A DNA stretch of 34,218 bases from Alphaproteobacteria bacterium (GCA_026400815.1 JAPLOI010000066.1:1-34218), one strand, 5' to 3'; positions 24,536-32,762 are shown, counted from the first letter of the stretch. Made by a program: numbers and translations. The notes: a model not told the origin generated them from the letters alone.

Positions 24536-25903
24536 TCAGGCCAGAACCAGTGCGGACTGGCGGGTGTGAAGATGGAACCGCGCCGAGAGCATCACGGCCG
24601 CACAGGTGAGCCCGGCGATCAGCCCCACCCACATGCCGCCAATCCCCATGCCGCCGTGGAAGCACAGCAGCCAGCCGGCCGGCATGCCCACGCCCCAGTA
24701 GGAGAAGGCGGCAATGAACATCGGCACCCGCGTGTCCCTCAACCCGCGCAGCGCGCCCATCGCCGCCACCTGCACCCCATCCGACAGCTGGAACAGTGCT
24801 GCCAACGACAACAGCGCACCGGCGCCGGCGATCAGCGCGGGATCGCTGGTGTACAGCGCCGCGATCGGCACCGGCAGCAACCACATCAGCGCCGCTGGCA
24901 CGCTCTGCGTTCCCAGTGCCGCGAAGATGCCCACCAGCCCGGCCCGGCGCACACCCGCGGTATCGCCACGGCCCACCGCATTGCCCACCCGCACCGTCAC
25001 GGCCATGGAAAGCCCCAGCGGGATCATGAAGCTCAGCGCCGCCACGTTCAGCGCAATCTGGTGGCTGCCCGCCGCCACCTCGCCGAAGCTGGCCACCACC
25101 AGCGCGGCGGCGGCGAACACCCCGGCCTCCAGCATCACGCTGGCCGACATCGGCGCGCCGACGCGCAACAGCGCCATGATCGCGGCCGGGCGCGGGGCAA
25201 TGCCGCCCACCTCCCAGCCCAACCCCTGCGTCACCTGGCTGAAGCGCACATAGGCCAGGTACGACAGCGCCGAGACCCACATCGCCGTCACGTTGGCCCA
25301 GGCGCAGCCCATCGCGCTCAACGCCGGCACGCCGAACTTGCCATACATCATCACCCAGCCCAGCGGCGCCAGGATCGCCAGGCCCAGCAGCCCAAAGCAC
25401 AGGCTGACGCGCGGGCGGGAGATGCCGTCGGTCAGGCCGCGGCAGGCGCAGAACACCGCCGTGGCCGGCGCCGTCAGGCTCAGCACGCGCAGGAACGCCA
25501 CCGTCTCCGCGCTCAATGCGGGATCGATGCCGAGCAGGCCCACCACGTAGGGCGCGACCAGCCACGCCAGCCCGATCACCGCAATGCCGACAAACAAGGC
25601 CAGCCACAGCGCCTGGCGGAACAGCGGGATCACCTCGCCGCGCCGCCCTGCCCCGTCCAACTGCGCCACGCCGGGCGGTAGCGCCATCATCAGGCCGACA
25701 ATGCCCATCAGCGCCACGCCCCAGGCATTGGTGCCGATGGCAACAATGCCCAGCACCCGCGCGCCGAGATGGCCTGCCAGCAGCACATCCACCGTATGCT
25801 GCGCGAACAGCGCCACCTGGGCGGCGATCAGGGGCAGCGCGAGGGTGAGGGTCTCGCGCAGGTCCCGCCAGGGGAACCCGCGTTTGGTCAGGTAGGAAAC
25901 CAT
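24536..25903 (-). CDS. MATE family multidrug/toxin efflux transporter
   Basis: This 455-residue membrane protein has about 12 helices in two similar halves. Typical MATE segments are ALPLIAAQVALFAQHTVDVL with the first-half motif, GTNAWGVALMGIVGLMMALP, GAPMSASVMLEAGVFAAAAL starting the second half, HQIALNVAALSFMIPLGLSM, and AVTVRVGNAVGRGD. Such proteins export cationic or aromatic compounds using sodium or proton gradients. The open frame extends to 26032, but the ATG at 25903 matches the usual short hydrophilic N-terminus. The upstream region is the hairpin-rich gap at 25904-26228. Confidence 0.92.
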   Translation of the reverse strand: MVSYLTKRGFPWRDLRETLTLALPLIAAQVALFAQHTVDVLLAGHLGARVLGIVAIGTNAWGVALMGIVGLMMALPPGVAQLDGAGRRGEVIPLFRQALWLALFVGIAVIGLAWLVAPYVVGLLGIDPALSAETVAFLRVLSLTAPATAVFCACRGLTDGISRPRVSLCFGLLGLAILAPLGWVMMYGKFGVPALSAMGCAWANVTAMWVSALSYLAYVRFSQVTQGLGWEVGGIAPRPAAIMALLRVGAPMSASVMLEAGVFAAAALVVASFGEVAAGSHQIALNVAALSFMIPLGLSMAVTVRVGNAVGRGDTAGVRRAGLVGIFAALGTQSVPAALMWLLPVPIAALYTSDPALIAGAGALLSLAALFQLSDGVQVAAMGALRGLRDTRVPMFIAAFSYWGVGMPAGWLLCFHGGMGIGGMWVGLIAGLTCAAVMLSARFHLHTRQSALVLA

Positions 25904-26228
25904 GGGAGTCCGGGCCCGCAGGCCCGCCTTTGCATCCGAAGGAAAGAGAAGGGCCCGGGGGCCCTGGGGTTCAGCCGCGGCGCGCGGACAGCCGCGCGGC
26001 GCAATCTGCGTCGGGGCGGCGATCTGTGGCACTCATGCAGGCATTCCCTTCGTCAGCGGCGCGCACCATGGCGAAACCACGCCGCCGGCACAACCGTTGC
26101 ATGGCTGATCTGCCGGCGGAGCAAGGAAGCAAGCGTCTTCTTTTTTCTGAAGAAACAAAGAAGCAAAAAAGACTTTGTTCGTTTGCGCCCACTGCGGCCC
26201 GTGGGCGCAAACGAAATTGAGTGGTTGC
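25904..26228. other. Hairpin-rich intergenic region
   Basis: This 325-base gap has no supportable gene. It contains four perfect hairpins. CGGGCC-CGCA-GGCCCG lies at 25911-25926. AGGGCCC-GG-GGGCCCT lies at 25950-25965. CGCGCGG-ACAG-CCGCGCG lies at 25981-25998. The 15-base stem listed separately lies at 26178-26215. A purine/pyrimidine-rich stretch at 26127-26176 has mutually complementary T-rich and A-rich runs. The MATE promoter must lie near the left side. No strong promoter can be named. Confidence 0.5.
26178..26215 (-). terminator. Intrinsic-type terminator of the alpha/beta hydrolase gene
   Basis: TTCGTTTGCGCCCAC (26178-26192) pairs perfectly over 15 bases with GTGGGCGCAAACGAA (26201-26215) around an eight-base loop. 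It begins 13 bases past the hydrolase stop. On the minus strand the stem is followed, ten bases on, by a TTTTTT run (complement of 26165-26170). This is the best terminator-like structure in the window. Confidence 0.75.
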
Positions 26229-27065
26229 TTAGCGAGTTTTTTCCAGGAAGGCGCCGACGATCCGGTTGAACTCGGCCGGGCGCTCGAAATAGCCGGAATG
26301 GCCGGCATCGCCGATATGCGCCACCTCCGCGCCAGGCACCACGGCGGCGATCGCGTCCGCCGCGAAGGGGGGCATCACCACGTCCTCGTCGTTCGGCACG
26401 AACAGGATCGGGCAGGCCACCTTGCGCAGATCCTCCGGCGGGCGGGTGCGGCTTTCCATCAGGCGCTTGCGCAATGCCTCCTTGTCCCAACGGGCGTTCA
26501 TGCCGTCGATCTGGCGATACAGCAGATGAAGCGCCGGCTGCTCCGCGGCCATCCGCGCGCCGCAGGCCGGGTGCATGCCGGCCTCCCAGAGCTTCGGCAC
26601 CAGCGCCTCCCCGAACGCCGACCAGTCCTTCAGCATCGAAAGCTCGGGCTCGCGGATCTTCTTCACGTCGATCGGCCCCGTGGTGGCGGCGAGCACGATG
26701 CCCTTCAGCGCCGGCGGGCGGCGCAGCGCATATTCGATCGCGGTCCAGCCACCCATGGACTGGCCCACGATGCGCAAATCCGGCAGGTCCAGATGGCTCA
26801 CCAGGGCGGCAAGGTCGTCGGCATAGTCCGCCGGGTTCGGCCCGCCCTCGATGGCGGTGGAGGGCGCGAAGCCGCGATGCGCGAAGGTGACGCAGGTATA
26901 GCGCGGCGCGAAATGTGCAACCTGCTGCCACCAGCTCATGTGATTGCCGCCGAGCCCATGGGCGAACACCACCGCCGGGCCGCTGCCGGTGACCTCGTAG
27001 TAGAGCGTGGAGCCAGGGCGGGCGAGCGTGCCGGTGCGGCGCGGCGGCAGGGCGGGTAGGTCCAT
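26229..27065 (-). CDS. Alpha/beta hydrolase
   Basis: This 278-residue enzyme has the alpha/beta hydrolase fold. The oxyanion-hole segment is VVFAHGLGGNHMSWW, the nucleophile elbow is GQSMGG with Ser103, the acid is probably in FVPNDEDVVMPP, and the catalytic His is in GDAGHSGYFERP. Sequence style is that of small esterases, enol-lactone hydrolases and epoxide-type hydrolases, so the reaction cannot be fixed. It lacks a signal peptide and is cytoplasmic. It starts 9 bases after the D-amino-acid dehydrogenase stop and is followed by a strong terminator, so the two form a short operon. Confidence 0.9.
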   Translation of the reverse strand: MDLPALPPRRTGTLARPGSTLYYEVTGSGPAVVFAHGLGGNHMSWWQQVAHFAPRYTCVTFAHRGFAPSTAIEGGPNPADYADDLAALVSHLDLPDLRIVGQSMGGWTAIEYALRRPPALKGIVLAATTGPIDVKKIREPELSMLKDWSAFGEALVPKLWEAGMHPACGARMAAEQPALHLLYRQIDGMNARWDKEALRKRLMESRTRPPEDLRKVACPILFVPNDEDVVMPPFAADAIAAVVPGAEVAHIGDAGHSGYFERPAEFNRIVGAFLEKTR

Positions 27066-27074
27066 GTCAGGCTC

Positions 27075-28331
27075 CTAGCGGAAGCGGGCGGGCGAATAAG
27101 GTGCGGGGTCGATCACCGGCGGTGTGCCGGAAACAATATCGGCGACAAGGCGCCCGGTGGTGGCGCCGGCGGCCAGGCCGATATGCCCGTGGCCGAAGGC
27201 ATGCACCACGTCCGCACAACCGCTGGCCGGGCCGATCACCGGCAGGCTGTCCGGCATGGAGGGCCGATGCCCCATCCACACCTTGACCTGCTCCGGCTTG
27301 AGATCGCGTGGCAGGGATGGCCAGGTGGCGAGCGCATAGTCTCGCAGCACCTCGGCGCGTTTCCAGTTGGGTGCCGCTTCCAGGCCGGCGATCTCCACCT
27401 GCCCGGCGATGCGCAGGCCCTGCGGGGTGCGGACGTTGGACATCTTGCCATCCGAGGGGATCATCGGCGTGCGCGGGCCGGTCTCTGCGCCCAGGATCAG
27501 CGCGTGGTAGCCGCGCTCGGTCTCCAGCGGCACGTCGTCGCCGGCTTGGGCAGCCAGCACTTTCGACCACGCGCCGGCGGCGATCACGGCGCGCTCGCAG
27601 GGCACCGGGCCGGCGCTGGTTTGCACGCCGTGCAACGTGCCGTCTTCGATCTCCAGCGATTCCACCTTGGCCCGCACCAGCGTGCCGCCGCGGGCGATGA
27701 CGAGGTTCACCAGGGCGGCGACATAGGCGCCGGGATCGATGCAGTGGCCGCCTTCATGCACATGCACGGCGAAGCGGTAGCGCCGGTCCAGCTCCGGCTC
27801 GCGCTGGCGCAGCTCGTTCTCGTCAAGCTCGGTCCAGGCGATGCCCTGCTCGCGGCGGATCGCCCAGGTTTCCTGCTCCGCCTCGAAATCGGCGCGGCTG
27901 GGATAGGGGTAGAGCAAGCCGCCGCGCTGGATAAGGTGGGCGACGCCGGCTTCCTCGGCCAAAGCGAGGTGTTTCTCTGGGCAGCCGACCACCAGGGCGC
28001 GCATGGCCGGGGCGGTGCGGCGCACCTTGTCCCAGGTGGAGCCGGCCCGCAGGAAACGCAGCAGCCAGGGCAGCGCGCGCGGGAAGTAGGACCAGCGGAT
28101 GGCCAGCGGCCCCAGCGGATCGGCGAGCCAGCCGGGCACTTTCCGCCACAGGCCGGGGCCGGACATTGGGATGACGGAGCTGGGGCTGAGCCAGCAGCCA
28201 TTGCCATAGCTCGCCGCCTGCTCGCCGCCGGGTTCGCCGGGTTCGATGATGGTCACGTCGTGCCCGTCGCGCTGCAGCTCCACCGCGCTGACCGCCCCCA
28301 CGATCCCTGCCCCGATCACCGCCACATGCAT
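27075..28331 (-). CDS. D-amino-acid dehydrogenase-like FAD oxidoreductase
   Basis: This 418-residue flavoprotein resembles DadA and related DAO-family oxidases. The N-terminal dinucleotide motif is VAVIGAGIVGAVSAVELQRD, with the FAD ribose Glu in VTIIEPGEPGGEQAASYGNG. The C-terminal motif is GHRPSMPDSLPVIGPASG, then HAFGHGHIGLAAGATTGRLV. DadA proteins deaminate D-amino acids to 2-keto acids, passing electrons to the respiratory chain. The ATG at 28331 puts the glycine motif at the usual place; a longer open frame upstream is antisense to other genes. It is divergent from NIPSNAP and leads the operon with the alpha/beta hydrolase. Confidence 0.9.
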   Translation of the reverse strand: MHVAVIGAGIVGAVSAVELQRDGHDVTIIEPGEPGGEQAASYGNGCWLSPSSVIPMSGPGLWRKVPGWLADPLGPLAIRWSYFPRALPWLLRFLRAGSTWDKVRRTAPAMRALVVGCPEKHLALAEEAGVAHLIQRGGLLYPYPSRADFEAEQETWAIRREQGIAWTELDENELRQREPELDRRYRFAVHVHEGGHCIDPGAYVAALVNLVIARGGTLVRAKVESLEIEDGTLHGVQTSAGPVPCERAVIAAGAWSKVLAAQAGDDVPLETERGYHALILGAETGPRTPMIPSDGKMSNVRTPQGLRIAGQVEIAGLEAAPNWKRAEVLRDYALATWPSLPRDLKPEQVKVWMGHRPSMPDSLPVIGPASGCADVVHAFGHGHIGLAAGATTGRLVADIVSGTPPVIDPAPYSPARFR

Positions 28332-28424
28332 CGCACTTCGCCCCGTTGCGTCGCTTCTGCGCGCCGCGCACGATAGCCGGGGTGCGGGCGCTGCACAGCC
28401 CGTTCGTTCCAAGGGAGGAAACCG

Positions 28425-28751
28425 ATGATCTACGAACTTCGCGTCTATCGCACGATTCCGGGCCGGCTGCCGGCGCTGCTGTCGCGCTTCCAGAACCACA
28501 CGCTGAAGCTGTGGGAGAAGCACGGCATCCGCCAGGCCGGGTTCTGGACCACGCTGGTGGGCGAATCGAACAATGACCTGACCTACCTGCTCGCCTGGGA
28601 ATCGCTGGCCGAGCGCGAGCAGAAGTGGAACGCGTTCGCCACCGATCCCGATTGGCTGAAGGTGCGGGCCGAGACGGAGGCCGATGGCGCGATCAACCAG
28701 AACGTGATGAACGCGTTCCTGTCGCCGACTGCCTTCTCGTCTGTGAAGTAG
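28425..28751 (+). CDS. NIPSNAP family protein
   Basis: This 108-residue protein starts MIYELRVYRTIPGRLPALLS and carries the NIPSNAP pattern: FWTTLVGESNNDLTYLLAWE, LAEREQKWNAFATDPDW and NAFLSPTAFS. The fold is a dimeric ferredoxin-like alpha/beta barrel. The biochemical role in bacteria is unknown. A GGGAGG ribosome site sits 8 bases before the ATG. It is divergent from the D-amino-acid dehydrogenase gene across 93 bases and probably co-transcribed with the TauE/SafE permease, which begins right after its stop. Confidence 0.9.
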   Translation: MIYELRVYRTIPGRLPALLSRFQNHTLKLWEKHGIRQAGFWTTLVGESNNDLTYLLAWESLAEREQKWNAFATDPDWLKVRAETEADGAINQNVMNAFLSPTAFSSVK

Positions 28752-28752
28752 G

Positions 28753-29490
28753 CTGGAGCTTCTGCTTGTTGGCCTCGGCGCTGCGGCGGCGGGGTTTGTC
28801 CAGGGGTTGAGCGGCTTCGCCTTTGCCATGGTGTCGCTCGCCTTCTGGGCCTGGGTGCTGCCGCCCGACAGCGCGGGGCCGCTGGTGGTGGCGTGTTCGC
28901 TGCTCGGCCAGTTGCTGAACGGGCGCACCACCTGGCAGGGCCTGCGGCTGCAGGCGGCGTGGCCGTTCATCGCCGGCGGGGTGCTGGGCGTGCCGGTGGG
29001 CGCCTGGGTGCTGCCGCTGATCGATGCCGCGCTGTTCCGGCTGGGATTCGGGATTTTCCTGGTTGGTTGGTGCAGCGCGATGCTGCTGCTGCGGACGCTG
29101 CCGCGGTTCGAGTGGGGCGGCATGGCGGGCGATACCGCGGTGGGGTGGATCGGCGGCGTGCTCGGCGGGATCGGCGGGCTGACCGGGCCGGTGCCCACGT
29201 TGTGGATGACGCTGCGTGGCTGGGAGAAGGCGCGGCAGCGGGCGCTGGTGCAGGCCTTCAATACCGCGATGCATGCGTTGGCGCTTTCGGCGTTTGTGGC
29301 GAAGGGGTTGGTGGGGGCGGAGGAGATCCGGCTGTTCGCCCTGGCCGCGCCCTGCATGCTGTTGCCGCTGTGGGCGGGCACGCTGCTTTTTGCGCGGCTG
29401 GGGGACCAGGATTACCGCCAGTTGGTGATGGTGCTGTTGCTGGCGGCAGGCGCCTTGATGATCGCGAACGGGATTCCGAAACCCGGCTGA
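28753..29490 (+). CDS. TauE/SafE family sulfite/organosulfonate exporter-like permease, unusual start
   Basis: This is a membrane protein of the TauE/SafE (DUF81) group with about seven or eight helices: FVQGLSGFAFAMVSLAFWAW, LLVGLG before it, VGWIGGVLGGIGGLTGPVP (the second conserved half) and a final LLLAAGALMIANGI. The family exports sulfite or sulfoacetate-like anions. The start is a problem. The first helix begins at codons 28753-28800 (LELLLVGLGAAAAGF), but that stretch has no ATG, GTG or TTG. The first standard candidate is TTG at 28807, inside the helix. I place the start at the CTG at 28753, just after the NIPSNAP stop; CTG starts are rare, so this is uncertain. Confidence 0.75.
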   Translation: MELLLVGLGAAAAGFVQGLSGFAFAMVSLAFWAWVLPPDSAGPLVVACSLLGQLLNGRTTWQGLRLQAAWPFIAGGVLGVPVGAWVLPLIDAALFRLGFGIFLVGWCSAMLLLRTLPRFEWGGMAGDTAVGWIGGVLGGIGGLTGPVPTLWMTLRGWEKARQRALVQAFNTAMHALALSAFVAKGLVGAEEIRLFALAAPCMLLPLWAGTLLFARLGDQDYRQLVMVLLLAAGALMIANGIPKPG

Positions 29491-29534
29491 AACGTGGCTC
29501 GGGCTTCATGGCATCGTCATAACCGGATGCCGCC

Positions 29535-30239
29535 ATGCCCCCTTCGCCCCGCCCACGCTTGGCCGTGCTGATCGATGCCGAAGGCATTCCGGCCCGCCTG
29601 TCTGACGAGATCTTCGAGGCGGTGGGCACGCATGGCGAGCCGATCGTGCGGCGGATCTACGGCGACTTTTCCAGCCCGCGGCTTTCCGGCTGGCAGCGGG
29701 CCTTGGCGCGGCATGCGCTGACGGCGCAGCAGCAGTTTACCATCGCATCCAATGGCGGGGCGGCGGGGATCGCGCTGGCGATCGATGCGATGGATTTGCT
29801 GCATGCCCGATCGGTGGACGGGTTCTGCCTGGCGAGTGCCGGGACGGATTTCACCCGGCTGGCCACCCGCATCCGCGAGCAGGGGCTGGACGTGCTGGGC
29901 TTTGGCGGGCCGGCGGCGCCGGAGAGATTTCGCGAGGCGTGCCGCGCGTTCTCCATGCTGGAGGTGGCGGTGGGCGAGGTGCTGCTGCCGGTGGTGGCCG
30001 ATCCCGCGCCGCTGCGGCAGGCGGCGACGCAGTTGTTGCGGCGGGCGATCCTGAAGGTGCCGGCGCGGGATGGCTGGCGGCATTTGTCGCCGCTGGGCAA
30101 GGCGTTGCGGGACATCTCGCCCAGTTTCGACGTGAAGCATTTCGGCCACGGCAAGCTGCTCGACCTTGTCGCCGATACCGGGGCGTTCGAGCTGAGCAAG
30201 CGCGAGGGCCGCGTGGTGGTGCGGCCCCGCGAAAGCTAG
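29535..30239 (+). CDS. NYN-domain protein with C-terminal OST-HTH/LOTUS domain, catalytic residues eroded
   Basis: This 234-residue protein has an N-terminal NYN (PIN-like RNase) domain, RLAVLIDAEGIPARLSDEIF, then AIDAMDLLHARSVDGFCLAS and a TDFTRLATRIREQGLDVLGF segment. The OST-HTH part lies at about 165-230, including GWRHLSPLGKALRDISPSFD and a final FELSKREGRVVVRP strand. Asp14, Asp84 and Asp105 are kept. The usual KNASD motif reads GGAAG (about 74-78) and the usual SSDSDF reads SAGTDF (101-106), so two conserved Asp and one Asn are lost. It probably binds RNA without cutting it. It converges with the next gene with a four-base CTAG overlap. Confidence 0.85.
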   Translation: MPPSPRPRLAVLIDAEGIPARLSDEIFEAVGTHGEPIVRRIYGDFSSPRLSGWQRALARHALTAQQQFTIASNGGAAGIALAIDAMDLLHARSVDGFCLASAGTDFTRLATRIREQGLDVLGFGGPAAPERFREACRAFSMLEVAVGEVLLPVVADPAPLRQAATQLLRRAILKVPARDGWRHLSPLGKALRDISPSFDVKHFGHGKLLDLVADTGAFELSKREGRVVVRPRES

Positions 30240-30634
30240 GTTTTCTTCTGCGTTTCGTCGGCGCTGGCCAGCAGCGAGACATGGGCGCTGACGACGTGCC
30301 AGCCATCGGGGAAGCGGGCCATGATCTTGGTTTCGCGGCCGATGGCGCCGGTGTTCACGCGTTCGTAGATCAGGTGGGTGGCAGCGAAGTCCTGGCCGAA
30401 GGTGACGATCTCGATGCGCTTCTGCACGCGCGGGGCGTATTTGACCACGGCGGCGCGGTGGGCACGGATGGCGTCGTGGCCGAAGCCGATCTCGGTGACG
30501 CCGAAGCGGACGGTGCGCGGGTCGGCCCAGAAGATTTCGTTCAGGACCGGGGTGTCGTTGGCCATCAGGGCCTTTTCGTAGCGGTCGAAGGTGGCGCGCA
30601 CCTCCGCGATCACGGCGGGGTCGTTGATCTGCAT
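30236..30634 (-). CDS. HpxZ/AtzH-like SnoaL-fold protein
   Basis: This 132-residue protein resembles the oxalurate-catabolism protein HpxZ and AtzH (DUF3225/SnoaL-like). Landmarks are AEVRATFDRYEKALMANDTP, VLNEIFWADPRTVRFGVTEI, GHDAIRAHRAA, YERVNTGAIGRETKIM and WHVVSAHVSL. HpxZ genes usually lie beside amidases of purine-ring breakdown and AtzH beside cyanuric-acid enzymes; AtzH acts as an amidase. No such gene is adjacent here, so function is open. The stop codons of this and the NYN gene interlock. Confidence 0.85.
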   Translation of the reverse strand: MQINDPAVIAEVRATFDRYEKALMANDTPVLNEIFWADPRTVRFGVTEIGFGHDAIRAHRAAVVKYAPRVQKRIEIVTFGQDFAATHLIYERVNTGAIGRETKIMARFPDGWHVVSAHVSLLASADETQKKT

Positions 30635-30745
30635 GCGGGTGGGTCCGATTGAGGGTTGCGGGGTGGCAGCCTACCCTGCCCTTCGGAATCGTCCACCGAG
30701 GAACTGCCATGAAGCTCTATCGCCTGAACCAGCCTGGGAGAGGAG

Positions 30746-31696
30746 GTGCCGCGGCCGGGGCCTGGCCAGGCGCTGGTGCGGGTGCGGGCGACCTCGCTCA
30801 ACTATCGCGACCTGATGACGGTTTCCGGCCGGTATGCGCGCGGGGCACCGATGGCCGGGCTGGTGCCGCTGTCGGATGGGGCGGGCGAGGTGGTGGAGGT
30901 TGGTGCCGGCGTGACCCGGGTGAAGGCCGGGGACCGGGTGGCGGGGATCTTCATGCAGCGCTGGGTGGCCGGGCGGATCACGCCGGAGGCGAGTGCATCG
31001 GCGCTGGGGGGCGCGGTGCATGGGATGATGGCGGAGTATGTGGTGCTGGACCAGGACGGGTTGGTGCATGTGCCGGCGCATCTGAGCTTCGAGGAGGCGG
31101 CGTGCCTGCCGTGTGCGGCGGTGACGGCGTGGCATGCGGTGGTGGAGCATGCGCGGTTGCGGGCGGGCGAGACGGTGCTGGTGCAGGGCACCGGCGGGGT
31201 TTCGATCTTTGCCTTGCAGTTCGCGCGGCTGCTGGGGGCGCGCGTGATCGCGACTTCCTCCAGCGATGACAAGCTGTTGCGGGCGTTTTCGCTGGGGGCT
31301 TCGGACGGGATCAATTATCGCGCGGCGCCGGAGTGGCAGGCGGAGGCGGTGCGGTTGACCGGGGGCGCGGGGGTGGATGAGATCGTGGAGGTTGGCGGGG
31401 CCGGGACGTTTGCGCGGTCCCTGGATGCGGTGCGGCTGGGTGGGTGCATCAGCATGATCGGGGTGCTGACCGGGGCGGCGGAGGTGAACCCGGTGGGGAT
31501 CATGCGCAAGTCGCTGTCGGTGCGCGGGATCTATGTGGGGTCGCGGGAGATGTTCGAGGATATGAACCGGGCGATCGGGCTGCATGGGCTGCGGCCGGTG
31601 ATCGACCGGGTGTTTCCGTTCGCGGACGCGCGCGAGGCGTTGAAGCACATGCAGGGAGCTTCGCATTTCGGGAAGATCGTGATCCGGCACGATTGA
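30746..31696 (+). CDS. Zinc-type/quinone-oxidoreductase-like NAD(P)-dependent dehydrogenase, 5' end disrupted
   Basis: The in-frame body (GTG at 30746) runs from PRPGPGQALVRVRATSLNYR through PLSDGAGEVVEVGAGVTRVK to the cofactor motif ETVLVQGTGGVSIFALQFAR and ends KHMQGASHFGKIVIRHD. It belongs to the MDR superfamily, NADPH:quinone reductase type. The family's first strand is found in another frame at 30709 (ATG with GAGGA upstream): MKLYRLNQPG. The normal linking segment of about eight residues is absent, and in-frame upstream codons hit TGA at 30725. This is best explained by a short out-of-frame deletion near 30739. The gene may be a pseudogene, or it may make a shortened protein from the GTG. 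Confidence 0.75.
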   Translation: MPRPGPGQALVRVRATSLNYRDLMTVSGRYARGAPMAGLVPLSDGAGEVVEVGAGVTRVKAGDRVAGIFMQRWVAGRITPEASASALGGAVHGMMAEYVVLDQDGLVHVPAHLSFEEAACLPCAAVTAWHAVVEHARLRAGETVLVQGTGGVSIFALQFARLLGARVIATSSSDDKLLRAFSLGASDGINYRAAPEWQAEAVRLTGGAGVDEIVEVGGAGTFARSLDAVRLGGCISMIGVLTGAAEVNPVGIMRKSLSVRGIYVGSREMFEDMNRAIGLHGLRPVIDRVFPFADAREALKHMQGASHFGKIVIRHD

Positions 31697-31742
31697 GGCG
31701 GAACTTTCCGATAGTGGAATAAAAAAGTCCGGCTGGGCGTGC

Positions 31743-32345
31743 TCAGTCGCGGCCATATTTTTTGCGGAAGTGGCGCGCGGCGGCGAGGACGTAGGGGCGG
31801 AAGGGTGGGTCGCCGGGCGGGAGGATGGGATTGCGCAGGCTCGGGGCGCGCGGGGTGGCCGGGAGTGGCGTGCGCTTGGGGCGCGGGCGCGGCGGGAGGG
31901 CGAGGAAGGTGGGCTGGGGTACGGCCAGCAGGCGGCAGAGGGGGCGCAGGTAGCGCCCTGCCGTGGGGGCGGTGGCGAGGAAGGCCGGGAGGTCCGGGCG
32001 TTCCAGGAACGCGACCAGCTGGGCGTGGGCGAGGCCGGCGTGGTGCCGGCCGGCATTGACGAACCAGGATTTGGCGCGGGGGATGCGCGGATTCTGGGCG
32101 TGGGAGGGCGCCGGCGTGGCCTGGGGGGGCCGCCTGGTGCCGCGCGGGCGCGGGGTGGGGAGGCGGTTGGCCTGCCAGAGAGCGTAGAGGCGCGCGAACA
32201 GGCGCGCGGCGCGGCCGACGCGGTTGAACAGCAGCTGCAGCATCAGGGCGTGCGACTCCCGCGCCGCGACGGGCGGGGTGAGGAGACCGATGACGGCGCG
32301 GATGGTCGCGACGATGTGGATGAGGTGGCCGGGAAGAGATAACAC
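31743..32345 (-). CDS. Hypothetical protein, probably restricted to Acetobacteraceae
   Basis: This 200-residue basic, Pro/Arg/Ala-rich protein has a hydrophobic-helical N-terminus (MLSLPGHLIHIVATIRAVIG, then LMLQLLFNRVGRAARLFARL), a Pro-rich middle, a conserved-looking core SWFVNAGRHHAGLAHAQLVA to TAGRYLRPLCRLLAVPQP, and the ending PYVLAAARHFRKKYGRD. I recall similar unnamed proteins with a YVLAA..RKKYG ending in Acetobacteraceae, but cannot verify that here. Function is unknown; the basic tail may bind nucleic acid. It is convergent with the damaged oxidoreductase gene. The AT-rich region upstream is shared with the repeat protein gene, which points the other way. Confidence 0.6.
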   Translation of the reverse strand: MLSLPGHLIHIVATIRAVIGLLTPPVAARESHALMLQLLFNRVGRAARLFARLYALWQANRLPTPRPRGTRRPPQATPAPSHAQNPRIPRAKSWFVNAGRHHAGLAHAQLVAFLERPDLPAFLATAPTAGRYLRPLCRLLAVPQPTFLALPPRPRPKRTPLPATPRAPSLRNPILPPGDPPFRPYVLAAARHFRKKYGRD

Positions 32346-32762
32346 GTTAGTTAGATACGTCAGCGAGAGAGGCGGCGCAAGGGGATCCTGAACATTTTTT
32401 CCTGGAGCCCGATTGATCCTTCGCTTTGGGCGGACAGCCGGCGGCGATCAAAGGTGCTCCTGTGCCCCAACATCAACGCCGGGCGGCGGCCAAGCGGGCG
32501 CCCTTGGCCCGGCAGCGGGCGCTTTCAACCGGGCCCCCAGGGGGCGTTTCCCGTTACCTGGAAGATGCATACCGCTTTTATTGTATTAAAACTCCTGAAA
32601 TTCACTTATTATAATATATAATGTCGCTCAATTTGATTATTATATCAACCCTATCAAATGCCGGATGCGTCCGCGGGGAGTTCGTTTTAAAATACTCCTA
32701 TCGCATTCGTCGGGTTCTTCTTGAGTAGCCCGTTGCATGTGCGCGCGATTGGGAGGCTCAAG
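32346..32762. promoter_or_regulatory. Divergent intergenic region, AT-rich on its right half
   Basis: This 417-base region separates the hypothetical gene at 31743-32345 from the repeat protein. The left part (to about 32565) is GC-rich with no gene I can support. The right part, 32565-32720, is strongly AT-rich. A candidate sigma-70 promoter for the repeat protein is CTGAAA (32595-32600), 16 bases, then TATAAT (32617-32622), which would leave a 5' leader of about 130 bases. GGGAGG at 32751-32756 is the ribosome site of the ATG at 32763. Confidence 0.4.

Noticed and set aside
30236-30634. Link between the HpxZ/AtzH-like gene and the AtzA-like amidohydrolase as a triazine degradation pathway
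   Set aside because: The genes are more than 11 kb apart in different operons, and neither subfamily assignment is specific enough to claim a pathway.
32426-32614. Possible 62-residue gene in the divergent gap
   Set aside because: No ribosome site, odd composition, and it runs across the change from GC-rich to AT-rich sequence.
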